Counted from the stretch's first letter, positions 42,600-52,671 are shown. The stretch is 64,000 nt of DNA from Elizabethkingia meningoseptica_A (GCF_045762675.1 NZ_JBJDLK010000002.1:124001-188000), one strand, 5' to 3'. Translations and numbers: made by a program. Notes: generated by a model from the letters alone, not told the origin.

Positions 42600-44723
42600 A
42601 TGACAAAAACTGATTTTATAAAGCAGACCTTACCGGTTGCTGAAAAAAATATTGACCATACCTTACAACTACTTCAGGAAGATTGTACAATTCCTTTTAT
42701 TGCACGCTACCGAAAAGACCGCACCGGAAATCTCGATGAAGTACAGATTGAACAGATCTCAAAACTTTCAAAGCAGTATGATGAAATTGCAAAACGCAAG
42801 GAAGCTATACTGAAGTCCATTGAAGAACAGGATGCTTTAACGGCCGAATTACAATCTAAAATAGAAGCATCATTCGACCTTCAGTATCTGGAAGATCTTT
42901 ATCTTCCTTACAAAAAGAAGAAAAAAACAAAAGCCGATACTGCGAGAGCTCTTGGCCTGGAACCTCTGGCTAAAATTATTATGGCCCAGAATGCATCGGA
43001 TATCAGCGGAACAGCATCCCGTTATTTATCTGAAAACGTTATTTCTGAAGAAGAAGCTTTACAGGGCGCAAGAGATATTATTGCGGAATGGATGAATGAA
43101 CATCTTTTTATCCGGAAGCAGCTCCGCAGGTTATTCCAGTATAAAGCGGAAATTTCTTCTAAAGTGGTTAAAAGCAAGAAAGATGAAGAAGCTGCCCAAA
43201 AGTTTTCCCAGTATTTTGACTGGAAAGAGGGGCTCTCCAGAATTCCTTCTCACCGTTTACTGGCCATGTTACGCGCCGAAGCTGAAGGCTTTATAAAATT
43301 TGGTATCGACATCGACAAAGACGAAGCGGTACAAATCATTGAAAAAGCAATATTAAAAAGCAATAATGAGTGTGCAACACAGATAAAACTGGCGGCAAAA
43401 GATGCTTACAAAAGATTACTGGAACCAGCGATTTCCAATGAAGTATTACAGGAAGCCAAACTAAAGGCAGATACCAAAGCGATAGAAGTATTTGCCGAGA
43501 ATCTGCGTCAGCTTCTCCTCGCCTCTCCACTGGGTGAAAAAAGAATCCTGGCTATAGATCCGGGATACAGAACAGGCTGCAAGGTAGTATGTCTGGATGA
43601 AAAGGGAGATCTTCTTCACAATGAAAATATTTACCCGCACGCACCGCAAAATGAAACAGGAACAGCCATGAAAAAGATTCGTTCCATGGTAAATGCTTAT
43701 AATATTGAAGCCATTTCCATAGGAAACGGAACGGCTTCCCGCGAAACAGAATTCTTTATAAAGAAAATTGCATTTGACAGACCGCTACAGGTTTTTGTGG
43801 TATCCGAAGCCGGAGCTTCCGTGTACTCTGCTTCCAAAATAGCCCGTGAAGAATTTCCGGGTTATGATGTTACAGTACGGGGTGCCGTTTCCATCGGACG
43901 CAGACTTTCCGATCCTTTGGCAGAACTGGTAAAGATAGATCCGAAATCTATTGGCGTTGGCCAATACCAGCACGATGTAGACCAGACTTTACTAAAAGAA
44001 GAACTTGATTCTACCGTTATGCGCTGTGTAAACTCTGTTGGTATCAACCTGAATACCGCCAGCAAATCTCTGCTGAGCTACGTATCGGGTATTGGAGAAA
44101 AAATGGCAGAAAACATTGTAACTTTTCGTAGTGAAAACGGCCCTTTTACCAACAGAAAGGCATTAAAAAATGTTCCCCGTCTCGGAGAAAAAGCTTTTCA
44201 GCAGGCAGCAGGATTTTTACGTATACGCGAATCCGAAAATCCGCTGGATAATTCATCGGTACACCCCGAAGCTTATCCTGTTATAGAGAAAATGGCCAAA
44301 GATCTGGGTATACCTCTTAGCAGCCTTATTGGAAATAAAGAGAAAATAGCACAGATAAAACCTGAAAATTACGCCAATGCAACAACTGGTATTCTGGGAA
44401 TTCAGGATATTCTGAAAGAACTGGAAAAACCGGGACTAGATCCCCGCAAAGCAGCAAAGGTTTTTGAATTTGATAAAAATATCCGGAAACTGGAAGATGT
44501 AAAAACCGGCATGGTATTACCGGGAATTGTAAATAATATTACGGCTTTCGGTTGTTTTGTAGATATCGGGATTAAAGAAAGCGGATTGGTACACATTTCA
44601 CAGCTTAAAGAAGGGTTTGTATCAGATGTTAACGAGGTGGTAAAACTACACCAGCATGTACAGGTAAAGGTCGTAGAAATTGATACGCAAAGAAAACGTA
44701 TTCAGCTTTCTATGATTTTGTAA
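42600..44723 (+). CDS. tex: Tex-family RNA-binding transcription accessory protein
   Basis: 707 residues from the ATG at 42600 (MTKTDFIKQTL); an upstream in-frame extension has no family match. Domains in order: Tex N-terminal helical region (TIPFIARYRKDRTGNLDE), YqgF-like RNase H fold (ILAIDPGYRTGCKV), helix-hairpin-helix pair (GINLNTASKSLLSYVSGIG), and a C-terminal S1 RNA-binding domain (GMVLPGIVNNITAFGCFVDI, SGLVHISQL). Cytoplasmic RNA-associated factor, full length. Followed by a palindromic terminator. Confidence 0.95.
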   Translation: MTKTDFIKQTLPVAEKNIDHTLQLLQEDCTIPFIARYRKDRTGNLDEVQIEQISKLSKQYDEIAKRKEAILKSIEEQDALTAELQSKIEASFDLQYLEDLYLPYKKKKKTKADTARALGLEPLAKIIMAQNASDISGTASRYLSENVISEEEALQGARDIIAEWMNEHLFIRKQLRRLFQYKAEISSKVVKSKKDEEAAQKFSQYFDWKEGLSRIPSHRLLAMLRAEAEGFIKFGIDIDKDEAVQIIEKAILKSNNECATQIKLAAKDAYKRLLEPAISNEVLQEAKLKADTKAIEVFAENLRQLLLASPLGEKRILAIDPGYRTGCKVVCLDEKGDLLHNENIYPHAPQNETGTAMKKIRSMVNAYNIEAISIGNGTASRETEFFIKKIAFDRPLQVFVVSEAGASVYSASKIAREEFPGYDVTVRGAVSIGRRLSDPLAELVKIDPKSIGVGQYQHDVDQTLLKEELDSTVMRCVNSVGINLNTASKSLLSYVSGIGEKMAENIVTFRSENGPFTNRKALKNVPRLGEKAFQQAAGFLRIRESENPLDNSSVHPEAYPVIEKMAKDLGIPLSSLIGNKEKIAQIKPENYANATTGILGIQDILKELEKPGLDPRKAAKVFEFDKNIRKLEDVKTGMVLPGIVNNITAFGCFVDIGIKESGLVHISQLKEGFVSDVNEVVKLHQHVQVKVVEIDTQRKRIQLSMIL

Positions 44724-44769
44724 TTTTTTAATATCGAAGTATTTAAGTCAGGTATTTTTTTTAATATAA

Positions 44770-44799
44770 ACATCACAGGTTTTTAAAAACCTGTGATGT
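44770..44799 (+). terminator. tex terminator, perfect palindrome
   Basis: 15-bp arms meet without a spacer (44770-44784, 44785-44799), then CTTTTTAT. Central A/T pairs can open as the loop. The core resembles that of 12651-12683. Confidence 0.78.
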
Positions 44800-44923
44800 C
44801 TTTTTATAATATGGATATCTATATGGTTTTTATTATTGAATTTTAAGGATTTATAACCGGAATATAGCAGACACTGAAGAAATTTTGATATATTTGAATG
44901 AGTAAAGTTATTCTGAAAGCAAA

Positions 44924-45157
44924 ATGGACAGTCGTATCTTAAATAAAAAGCTGGAACTAATTCAATGGTTATCTACATTGGAAGATAAATCCATTATCGA
45001 TAAACTAATTGCTTTAAGAAAAGAAGAGGCAAAAGACTGGTGGAGTTCAATTTCAGATGAAGAAAAAAAGTCCGTTGAAAAAGGTATTGAAGATGCAGAA
45101 AATCAGAATCTAGAATCACATTCTAATGCCCGAAAATTATATGAAAAATGGCTATAA
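44924..45157 (+). CDS. Probable antitoxin of a RelE/ParE-type module
   Basis: 77 residues, acidic and helical. The text (LELIQWLSTLEDKSIIDKLI, AKDWWSSISDEEKKSVEKGI) fits the common flavobacterial antitoxin type that precedes RelE/ParE toxins; it lacks an obvious ribbon-helix-helix. It overlaps the toxin gene, the usual arrangement. DNA-binding or toxin-contact parts cannot be mapped confidently. Confidence 0.7.
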   Translation: MDSRILNKKLELIQWLSTLEDKSIIDKLIALRKEEAKDWWSSISDEEKKSVEKGIEDAENQNLESHSNARKLYEKWL

Positions 45158-45440
45158 GATTTTCTGGTCACAAAATGCATTAGATGAACTTACTAAAACA
45201 ATTGAGTATCTCGAAATTAATTTTTCTGAAAAAGAACTCCGGAAATTAGCTTTAAAACTCGAAGATGTTATTGAGTCTATTTCAAAAAGTCCAAATATCT
45301 ATCCGGAATCTGATTACAAAAAAATTCATAGAGCTGTTATTCTTAAATTTAATACTCTTTATTACAGAGTAAAAGGTAATAATATAGAAATATTATCTTT
45401 TTTTTCAAATCGGCAAAATCCTGAAAAAAGAAAAATGTAG
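45141..45440 (+). CDS. RelE/ParE-family toxin
   Basis: 99 residues from the ATG at 45141 (MKNGYKIFWSQNALDEL); an earlier ATG at 45126 is possible. The family pattern is clear: WSQNALDELTKTIEYLE, LALKLEDVIESISKSP, YPESDYKKIHRAVILKFNTL and a final IEILSFFSNRQNP strand. The final strand with RQNP is the ParE/RelE end motif. Toxins of this type cut ribosome-bound mRNA or poison gyrase; which one applies is not evident. It overlaps the antitoxin gene by 17 bp. Confidence 0.82.
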   Translation: MKNGYKIFWSQNALDELTKTIEYLEINFSEKELRKLALKLEDVIESISKSPNIYPESDYKKIHRAVILKFNTLYYRVKGNNIEILSFFSNRQNPEKRKM

Positions 45441-45537
45441 TATTATAACAGTTTTCTAAATCCTTTAAAAGTATAGATTCTTATACTTATTTATTCTTAT
45501 TCCTAGAAAGTATATAAACTAATCAATCATATAAATT

Positions 45538-46038
45538 ATGAAAAAACTAAGCCTTCTACTAGCCTTCATACTTTGCGTTTTTGCTGTAAAAGCACAAAAG
45601 GCAGAACAGCAACTGGATCAGCTGATGACCAGCTGGCATAAAGCTGCAACAAAAGCCGATTTCCATGCTTATTTTGACCTGATGCATGAGAAATCTATTT
45701 ATATCGGAACAGATGCTACCGAGCGCTGGACAAAACCGGAATTTATTTCTTTTGCAAAACCTTATTTCGATCGTGGTACTGCCTGGGATTTCACAGCTGT
45801 AGACCGCCACATTTCTTTTTCCAAAGACGGAAATACAGCCTGGGTAGATGAGATTCTGGATACAAAAAATATGAGCCTTTGCAGAGGTTCGGGCGTTCTG
45901 ATTAAAGAAAACGGAAAATGGAAAATTATTCAATATGTTCTTTCCATGACTGTTCCTAATAATCTGGCAAACGATGTTACTAAAGTCAAAACTCCGGAGG
46001 AAGGAAAAGTTCTGAAGGATTTTCAAAATAAAAAATAA
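45538..46038 (+). CDS. Exported NTF2/SnoaL-like (DUF4440-type) protein
   Basis: 166 residues with a signal peptide (1-19, ending VKAQ). The rest is an NTF2-like cone: QLDQLMTSWHKAATKADFHA, YIGTDATERWTKPEF, and a strand pair WVDEILDTKN...CRGSGVLIKENGKWKIIQYV. Such proteins are often small-molecule binders or unknown. Monocistronic; terminator hairpin is shared with the convergent TonB gene. Confidence 0.82.
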   Translation: MKKLSLLLAFILCVFAVKAQKAEQQLDQLMTSWHKAATKADFHAYFDLMHEKSIYIGTDATERWTKPEFISFAKPYFDRGTAWDFTAVDRHISFSKDGNTAWVDEILDTKNMSLCRGSGVLIKENGKWKIIQYVLSMTVPNNLANDVTKVKTPEEGKVLKDFQNKK

Positions 46039-46106
46039 CAGAATTAAAAAGTGGGAAGATATCTTCCCGATTTTCTATTCAGACTGTCCCGTCCTGAAAT
46101 AATTGA

Positions 46107-46143
46107 TAAAAAAAGAGGCTTCTTCATATATGAAAAAGCCTCT
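46107..46143 (-). terminator. Terminator of the trehalose operon
   Basis: Imperfect 30-bp hairpin (46114-46143, one mismatch) followed on the minus strand by a run of T. It lies after the TonB receptor stop at 46208. Confidence 0.7.
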
Positions 46144-46207
46144 CCGTTTGTTGTTGCTAAACATCGTTATATATGCTCAGCCTTTTTGTTTTTATGAAAT
46201 TTTTGAC

Positions 46208-48649
46208 CTAAAAGTCCAAAGTAATAGATCCTCTTACTGCGGCTCCCATAATTGGTCTTGCCATTATAATTCCGTCTCCGGTGGGTGAACCTGCTCTTGG
46301 GTCGCCTTCGGTAATACCAATAGTATTGAAAATATTGGTACCATCTATTGCAAAACGTATTTTTCCTAACTGGTAAGACATTCCGGCACCAAATTCACTA
46401 AATGAAGGCAATACCTGAACATTTTTTTCATCCTGAAAACGTTTACCATAATAATTGTAACTGATATAAGTTCTCCATTCTTTTGTAATATTGACTGCCG
46501 GTGAAATATTGAAGTAGAATTTAGGAATTCTTCTTACCGTATTACTGTCATAGTCGAATATAGAACCATCACCATTTCTTCCGGTAAAGTTTTTATACTT
46601 AGGATTCTGAATTGTTCCGTTAAACGTAATCTCCAATACATTACTGAATAATCTGGCATAACCTTCCAGCTCTACCCCAAGATTGGACGTATTTGCAAAT
46701 TTATTTTCGGAAGTTCCGTCGGAATAAACGTCGGTAAATGAAAGATTCTTAAGCGTAGAATAAAAAGGAATTACCGCAACATCGAAAGTACGGGAATAAT
46801 ATTTATACCCCACCTCCAGCTGATTGGTAAGAACAGGTTTTATTTTACCAAGATCTGTCATATTATTATAATACGCTTCTTCATTCGGTGACCTGAATCC
46901 ATTGGAAAAACGGGCATAAACTGCATTTTCTCGGTTGATTTTATAGTTGGCTGCCAAGGTATAAGAAACCCTGTTGATGTCATAATTCCAGTAGGTAAAC
47001 TTGTTGCCCAGTACAGCCATTTTATCATCTGCTGTTGTCGTAGCAAAGCTATGAGTGCCATCGGTTGTTAATCCTGAGTTGTTCAGATTTGCAGTTGTGG
47101 TATTTACCCCATAACCTTTGTAATAATCACGGCTGTATCGTAGTCCACCATTAACACTTAAATTATCCGTAAGGTTATAATCTACATTCAGATAAATATC
47201 ATTCAGGCTTCCCTGTATCTGGGAATCTCTTATCAGGAACGACATATCGGTAACCCCGTTATAGGTTTTAGAATATCCTGTGTCATTAGGATTAAGGGAC
47301 TTATCAACCAGATTCAGCAATTCAGGTTTGTCAGTAGCTGTTGTAAGGATATTACTCCAGTTCCAGTATTGGTGAGATTTCCAGTTCGACTTATAAAAAC
47401 CTGCTGTAATATTTCCTTTATCAAACTTATAATTGAACTGCAAATCATTTACAAAATTATTCATCTGCTTGTCAATAGCCCAGAATCCCAATTTCTGAAC
47501 ATATTGTGGGCTTACAGCCTGACCATTGCCTACCAGAGAATATTGATAGTTACCTGCTCCTATTCCTGCATTTTTTGCATAATCTGCTGCTAACTGCGGA
47601 CCGCCTGCAGGGAATATCCCGGTATAGTTCATATTAATATTGGTATACCGGGTTTTATTAATCACCGTAAAATTATTTCCAAGATCATATTTAAATTCAG
47701 CGCCTACCACATCTACTTTCGGGTGAACTCCGTCTTCCAGATTTCTCTGGAAAAATCCACCTCCGGCCTGAGGAATATTCAACTGGCTGATAGACCGGTA
47801 ACTATAGGTACCATAATTAGGATTAAAGCCCGGAAATTCTTTAAGATCATTTCCATTCTGAATTAACGGAATTGGCAGGAAGAATGTGTTTCTGTCATCC
47901 AGCTTTTTATAATATACTTTTACATAACCTTTATCAAAAACATATTTCAGGTTCATTTTGATCTGTCCGCCGTTATTTGCTTTAAATCCGGTTTTACGTA
48001 TTCCGTTATCTACCCGGTAAAAACCACCAACATTAAAGAATAACTTATCCTGTATCAAAGCACCGCCCACATTCACATCGGTACGCATCAATCCGTAAGA
48101 GCCTGTTTCCAGTTTTGCTGTCCCTCTGAAGGTATTGGTTCCTTCTTTGGAAATAAAGTTAATAAGTCCTCCGGGAGAGTTGTTGGCATAGATAGATCCG
48201 GAACCTCCTCTAAGTGCTTCCAGTCTGCTGACTGTATTATCTACACGGAAAAAATTATCTGCATTCGCAAACTGCAGGGCACCATCTTCAAAGACCGGAA
48301 GTCCATCTTCCTGTACTTGTACAAATTCATAGGCTCCGGCTGAAGGTATACCTCGTGCAAAAAGGTTATTTCCAACTTCTCCTCCGGATGTTTCAACTGC
48401 AAATCCCGGAACTCTTTGCAGCAATGCTGCTGCACTTATAGGATTTTGCTTCTGAATTTCTTTGGCACTAAAAGTGGAAATTGCCGTACTGGACTCTATT
48501 TTCTTTTTCGGGTTTGAGTTTCCCGTAATCACCACCTGATCAATAGATGATACTTTCGTTGAATCCTGCTGAACCGTCTCCTGCCCGTATGCATTATTAA
48601 AATAAAGCATGGCAATGCCGGTTATTAGAAACATTGATTTTTTCTTCAT
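46208..48649 (-). CDS. TonB-dependent outer-membrane receptor
   Basis: 813 residues from the ATG at 48649 (MKKKSMFLITGIAML); a frame to 48703 overlaps the trehalase end and has no signal-peptide start. Signal peptide ends AYGQ. TonB box near SSIDQVVITGNSNPKKK, plug motif PISAAALLQRVPGFAVETSGG and GLPVFEDGALQ, and a 22-strand-type barrel ending RGSITLDF with C-terminal Phe. No Fe-siderophore or SusC signature. It is third in an operon after an MFS gene and trehalase, so it probably imports trehalose or a trehalose-bearing glycolipid or oligomer across the outer membrane (inference). Confidence 0.92.
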   Translation of the reverse strand: MKKKSMFLITGIAMLYFNNAYGQETVQQDSTKVSSIDQVVITGNSNPKKKIESSTAISTFSAKEIQKQNPISAAALLQRVPGFAVETSGGEVGNNLFARGIPSAGAYEFVQVQEDGLPVFEDGALQFANADNFFRVDNTVSRLEALRGGSGSIYANNSPGGLINFISKEGTNTFRGTAKLETGSYGLMRTDVNVGGALIQDKLFFNVGGFYRVDNGIRKTGFKANNGGQIKMNLKYVFDKGYVKVYYKKLDDRNTFFLPIPLIQNGNDLKEFPGFNPNYGTYSYRSISQLNIPQAGGGFFQRNLEDGVHPKVDVVGAEFKYDLGNNFTVINKTRYTNINMNYTGIFPAGGPQLAADYAKNAGIGAGNYQYSLVGNGQAVSPQYVQKLGFWAIDKQMNNFVNDLQFNYKFDKGNITAGFYKSNWKSHQYWNWSNILTTATDKPELLNLVDKSLNPNDTGYSKTYNGVTDMSFLIRDSQIQGSLNDIYLNVDYNLTDNLSVNGGLRYSRDYYKGYGVNTTTANLNNSGLTTDGTHSFATTTADDKMAVLGNKFTYWNYDINRVSYTLAANYKINRENAVYARFSNGFRSPNEEAYYNNMTDLGKIKPVLTNQLEVGYKYYSRTFDVAVIPFYSTLKNLSFTDVYSDGTSENKFANTSNLGVELEGYARLFSNVLEITFNGTIQNPKYKNFTGRNGDGSIFDYDSNTVRRIPKFYFNISPAVNITKEWRTYISYNYYGKRFQDEKNVQVLPSFSEFGAGMSYQLGKIRFAIDGTNIFNTIGITEGDPRAGSPTGDGIIMARPIMGAAVRGSITLDF

Positions 48650-48663
48650 ATCTGTACGATTTT

Positions 48664-50142
48664 TTAATTTTGTTTCAGTTTTAAATAGACACCATTTGTC
48701 CATCCGAATCCATCCTGATTAGGATATTCTCCTCCACCTGCAATCGTTTTGGTATCCAGTGCATTATATTTTTCCATCAGCTTGCCCGTGTTATTATAAA
48801 CACGCTCTACATTGGAGCACCAGTTATTTTTTATATCATCCGCCAGTTGTGTAAAACCATATCTTTTCATCCCTGCAAATCCCAGCCATTGATAAGGCGC
48901 CCATGCGTTAGGTAAATCCCATTGCTGCCCTGTTTCTTTGGTAGTTGTTACCAGTCCGCCCTGATAAAGGAATTTTCCGGCAATAGTTTCAGACACGGCT
49001 TTTGCCTGCTCTTCACTTGCCAGTCCCAGATACAAAGGATAAAGTGTTGCAATATGTTCTGAAGAAGTATGGCTATGTTTTTTAAAATGATAGTCCCTGT
49101 AAATTTTAGCCTCGTTATCCCAGAAATACTGGTCAATCAATTTTCTTCTGCTCTCTGCTCTATGGCTATAATACGCTTCCTGATCTTTTAGTTCCTGAAG
49201 CGCAGAAGCTTTTGCCAGTGTATTTTCCAAGTGCCATAGAAGACAATTCAGATCCACCTCTGCCAGATTAAGCGTTTCAATAGTTTGTATTGTACTGTTA
49301 TCTGCAAACCATCTGCTGGAAAAATCCCAACCGGATTCACATGCACTTCTTATATTTCTGTAAAATTCTTCTCCCGATGCATTTTCTGCATCTTCAATAT
49401 CTATGAGATAGCTTTCGGGACGAGGCGTGTTTTCGGAATCGTAATAACGGTTCAGTATATCCCCTTCCTTGGTTTTGATTACTCTTTTAACTGCAAAATC
49501 ATTTTTCAGCTCCTCTTCTCCATCCATCCAGAATTTATATTCTTTCTCCAACGTACTGTAATACGTTTTATATATTTCTTCACTTCCGGTACTTTCCGCA
49601 AGAAGATCCAGCATCAGTGAAAAATATGGCGGCTGGGAACGGCTGAGAAAATGAGTTCTGCTGGCATTCGGAACAAATCCGAAATTCTGAATAAGGTAGG
49701 AGCAATTCTCAACAATATTTTTAATCATCTCTACTCTTCCCGAAGCTTGTAAACCCAGCATTATAAAATAGCTATCCCAATAGAAAAATTCATTAAAGCG
49801 ACCTCCCGGAACAATATAAGGCTTTGGTAGCTTTAAAAGTGTTCCTTCATTTTCAGAAGCCGTATGTGTAAGTTCATCCCAAAGTTTTTCAATATGTTGC
49901 TCAATAGGAAGTATATCTTTTCTGCGAATAGATTTTTCTCCTATAAAATCAAAATGAGCCAGTACAAAAGACCTTAAATCAAAACCGTTCTGATTTTTGG
50001 TGTCTTCATATTTTTTATTGATCTCCGATACAGAAAACAATGGCACAGCATCGGTCATGGTTTTCTGATCTGTAAAAATCTGTGCCCTTTGTACATCATC
50101 AAACAAAGGCTGAATTTCGTTTATATAAAGTTGATTATTCAT
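48664..50142 (-). CDS. treF: Trehalase (GH37)
   Basis: 492 residues, no signal peptide, so cytoplasmic (TreF type). Both GH37 signatures are present: PGGRFNEFFYWDSY at 112-125 and QQWDLPNAWAP at 406-416. Other marks: ESGWDFSSRWFAD and DLNCLLWHLEN. It hydrolyses alpha,alpha-trehalose to two glucose. It overlaps the MFS transporter gene by 8 bp and is followed after 14 bp by the TonB receptor gene, showing one operon. The gene symbol is by analogy. Confidence 0.94.
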   Translation of the reverse strand: MNNQLYINEIQPLFDDVQRAQIFTDQKTMTDAVPLFSVSEINKKYEDTKNQNGFDLRSFVLAHFDFIGEKSIRRKDILPIEQHIEKLWDELTHTASENEGTLLKLPKPYIVPGGRFNEFFYWDSYFIMLGLQASGRVEMIKNIVENCSYLIQNFGFVPNASRTHFLSRSQPPYFSLMLDLLAESTGSEEIYKTYYSTLEKEYKFWMDGEEELKNDFAVKRVIKTKEGDILNRYYDSENTPRPESYLIDIEDAENASGEEFYRNIRSACESGWDFSSRWFADNSTIQTIETLNLAEVDLNCLLWHLENTLAKASALQELKDQEAYYSHRAESRRKLIDQYFWDNEAKIYRDYHFKKHSHTSSEHIATLYPLYLGLASEEQAKAVSETIAGKFLYQGGLVTTTKETGQQWDLPNAWAPYQWLGFAGMKRYGFTQLADDIKNNWCSNVERVYNNTGKLMEKYNALDTKTIAGGGEYPNQDGFGWTNGVYLKLKQN

Positions 50143-51376
50143 GTTTTTTATTATTTGTCTGTATTTTTAACCTGTTCATAAAAATTGCTGATATAATAAG
50201 CAGTGATAATGGTATCAGGGAAAGATAGAATGCACGCTGTCCGCTGAATTCCTGAAATACAAAACCAGTAATTACAGAACCAATGGTACCACCTACTGCA
50301 GAAAAAACAACAATAAGCCCGGACATTGCACTATGAAGGTATTTTGGGATAGAGGCCAGAATCACCGAGTTGATACTCGGATATATAGGCGCCAGTAAAC
50401 CTCCCATTAAAGGGAACAGGTAAACAACAAGCGGTGCATTTAACCAGTTGGTCCCTGTATTAATATTGATATTATGGGTTAATGGCAATACCAGTAATAA
50501 ACTAATGGCAAAACCTACCACACAAAATGAAACAACATAAATCCAGCTGAATTTTTTAGAGAAAAATCCTGATAAAAATCTGCCAAGAGCAAAAGCGCCT
50601 GCCAAAACAGCACCGGCCTGAATACTCATAGAAGTTGGAACTTTTAAGATCTCTTTATAAAAAGTTGGTGTCCAGGTCTGAAAGCTCTGTTCCACCAATA
50701 CAAAAAGGAAAGCACATAATAAAAAGCATAAAACCTTTTTATAGCTAAACAGGCTGATACTGTTTTTAATATCCCCCAGCAGGTTTGTATTTTCACTTTT
50801 GGCCTCTTTCTCATTAAGCTTAGAGAAGAATAAAAATATAAAAGACAGAACAGAAAGTGCCCCCAGTACCCAGTATACATTCAGCCAGTGTGTGGATTTT
50901 GGATTATGATCATCTATAAACAAACTGAACAATATATTTCCGGCCAGTACACCTATCATAAAGAAACCTTCCAAAAATCCCATAAAACTGGAATGTTCTT
51001 TATCAGTTTCCGTCACCAACCCTATAGAAGTAAAGACTGATATTTTTATAAGAGCAAAGGAAACTCCTACTACTGCAAATAGCAATTTGAAAAACCAGAA
51101 GTCATTTGCAAACGGCATTATGCAGCACATGCAGCTTACCAAAGCCAGAGCGATAAGCATAGCATTTTTAATTCCTATTTTTGGAAGAAACGAGGCCAGA
51201 ATAAATGAGCAGATCGCAATAGGAAGATCTTTAAAGCCCTCCAAAACGCTTGCTGATGACTTTGAAATACCAAAGTTCTGCTGTACCTGCAGGATTACTG
51301 TTCCTACTGAGTTCAGCAGAATAGCAAAAACAAAATAGTTTAAAAATAAAACGGCCTTTATATTGAAATTTTTCAT
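50135..51376 (-). CDS. MFS transporter, probable trehalose permease
   Basis: 413 residues, about 12 membrane helices, with the first-half loop PKIGIKNAMLIALALVSCM and the C-terminal GGTIGSVITGFVFQEFSGQR. It is the first gene of a trehalose operon with trehalase immediately downstream (8-bp overlap), so the substrate is likely trehalose across the inner membrane; the sequence alone does not identify it. Confidence 0.88.
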   Translation of the reverse strand: MKNFNIKAVLFLNYFVFAILLNSVGTVILQVQQNFGISKSSASVLEGFKDLPIAICSFILASFLPKIGIKNAMLIALALVSCMCCIMPFANDFWFFKLLFAVVGVSFALIKISVFTSIGLVTETDKEHSSFMGFLEGFFMIGVLAGNILFSLFIDDHNPKSTHWLNVYWVLGALSVLSFIFLFFSKLNEKEAKSENTNLLGDIKNSISLFSYKKVLCFLLCAFLFVLVEQSFQTWTPTFYKEILKVPTSMSIQAGAVLAGAFALGRFLSGFFSKKFSWIYVVSFCVVGFAISLLLVLPLTHNININTGTNWLNAPLVVYLFPLMGGLLAPIYPSINSVILASIPKYLHSAMSGLIVVFSAVGGTIGSVITGFVFQEFSGQRAFYLSLIPLSLLIISAIFMNRLKIQTNNKKHE

Positions 51377-51601
51377 TCCTGTACTTTTATGGTATTTCGC
51401 TTTTTACAGCGGGCTTTTTATTAATTGAAACAAGGGTGTAATGAATATTTTTCTATCATTCATTACAAAAGTTCTGCATTGAATAATTTCCTGGTGACTA
51501 AGATAGAAGCATTTCGCTTAACATTAATTTAACACAATAAATGAATATTTGAACTATATTAATATAATTATTATTTTTAGTCAAAAATTATGATTAAATA
51601 A

Positions 51602-52465
51602 ATGAAAGTTAGTTTTGAAAGGATCATACCAAATGAAAAGAGTTCTTTTCGTACCCTGCACAATAACTCTCCTATTTCCGAGTTTAAATGGGAATATCAT
51701 TATCATCCGGAAATAGAACTGGTATGTGTAACTTCCGGGAGTGGCACCCGGCATGTGGGCTACCATAAGAGTAATTACACCAACGGAGATCTGGTATTAA
51801 TAGGTTCTAATATTCCCCATTCGGGTTTTGGATTGAATTCTGTAGATCCGCATGAAGAAATTGTACTTCAGTTCAAAGAAGAAATATTACAGTTCCCGCA
51901 ACAGGAATTAGAAGCAAGATCTATCCAGGAATTACTGGAACGCTCTCAATACGGTATTCTGTACAGTACGGACACAAAAAAAGCATTACTCCCAAAGCTT
52001 CAGCAAATGCTGGAATGTGAGGGGTACAAGCGTTATTTACTGTTGCTTGAAATTCTTTTTGAACTTTCCACCTGTGAGGATTACGAACTGCTCAACAAAG
52101 AGATTATGCCCTATACGATTATTTCCAAAAACAAAACAAGGCTGGAAAATATCTTTACTTATGTAGAGCATCATTATCAAGAGGAGATCTATATTCAGGA
52201 AGTTGCAAAACTGGCTAATCTTACCCTTCCTGCATTTTGCAACTTTTTCAAGAAGGCAACCCAGATTACCTTTACAGAATTTGTCAACCGCTTCCGCATC
52301 AGTAAAGCCTGCCTGTTGATGACACAGGACAAGACAATTTCAGAATGCAGCTACAGCTGTGGTTTCAATAATGTTACATATTTTAACCGAATGTTTAAGA
52401 AATATACCGGTAAAACCCCTTCGGAGTTTATTAAAGATTATGCCGGCAATAAGGTAAATCTGTAA
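51602..52465 (+). CDS. AraC-family transcriptional regulator
   Basis: 287 residues. N-terminal cupin-type sensor (FKWEYHYHPEIELVCVTSGS, GDLVLIGSNIPHSGFG). C-terminal pair of helix-turn-helices (about 195-285): IYIQEVAKLANLTLPAFCNF, then ISECSYSCGFNNVTYFNRMF and FKKYTGKTPSEF, the AraC signature. It is divergent from the MFS-trehalase-TonB operon across a 225-bp spacer and most likely controls it in response to trehalose or its uptake product. No operator repeat is evident. Confidence 0.94.
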   Translation: MKVSFERIIPNEKSSFRTLHNNSPISEFKWEYHYHPEIELVCVTSGSGTRHVGYHKSNYTNGDLVLIGSNIPHSGFGLNSVDPHEEIVLQFKEEILQFPQQELEARSIQELLERSQYGILYSTDTKKALLPKLQQMLECEGYKRYLLLLEILFELSTCEDYELLNKEIMPYTIISKNKTRLENIFTYVEHHYQEEIYIQEVAKLANLTLPAFCNFFKKATQITFTEFVNRFRISKACLLMTQDKTISECSYSCGFNNVTYFNRMFKKYTGKTPSEFIKDYAGNKVNL

Positions 52466-52671
52466 GAGAATACAGAAGTTAGAATTAGCAAAGCTATACT
52501 TTATATATCGTCAGTCTGGGTGATTATTGTTTTAAAGATCGCATCGAAGACTGCTTTAAAATTAAAAAACTGATAAGGCTTAGACTGTTTTTTCTTTCAG
52601 AAAAGCTCAACCTGACATCAATTTTTTTATCCTGAATTCAGATTATTTACCTAATTCTAACTTCGCAGTTT

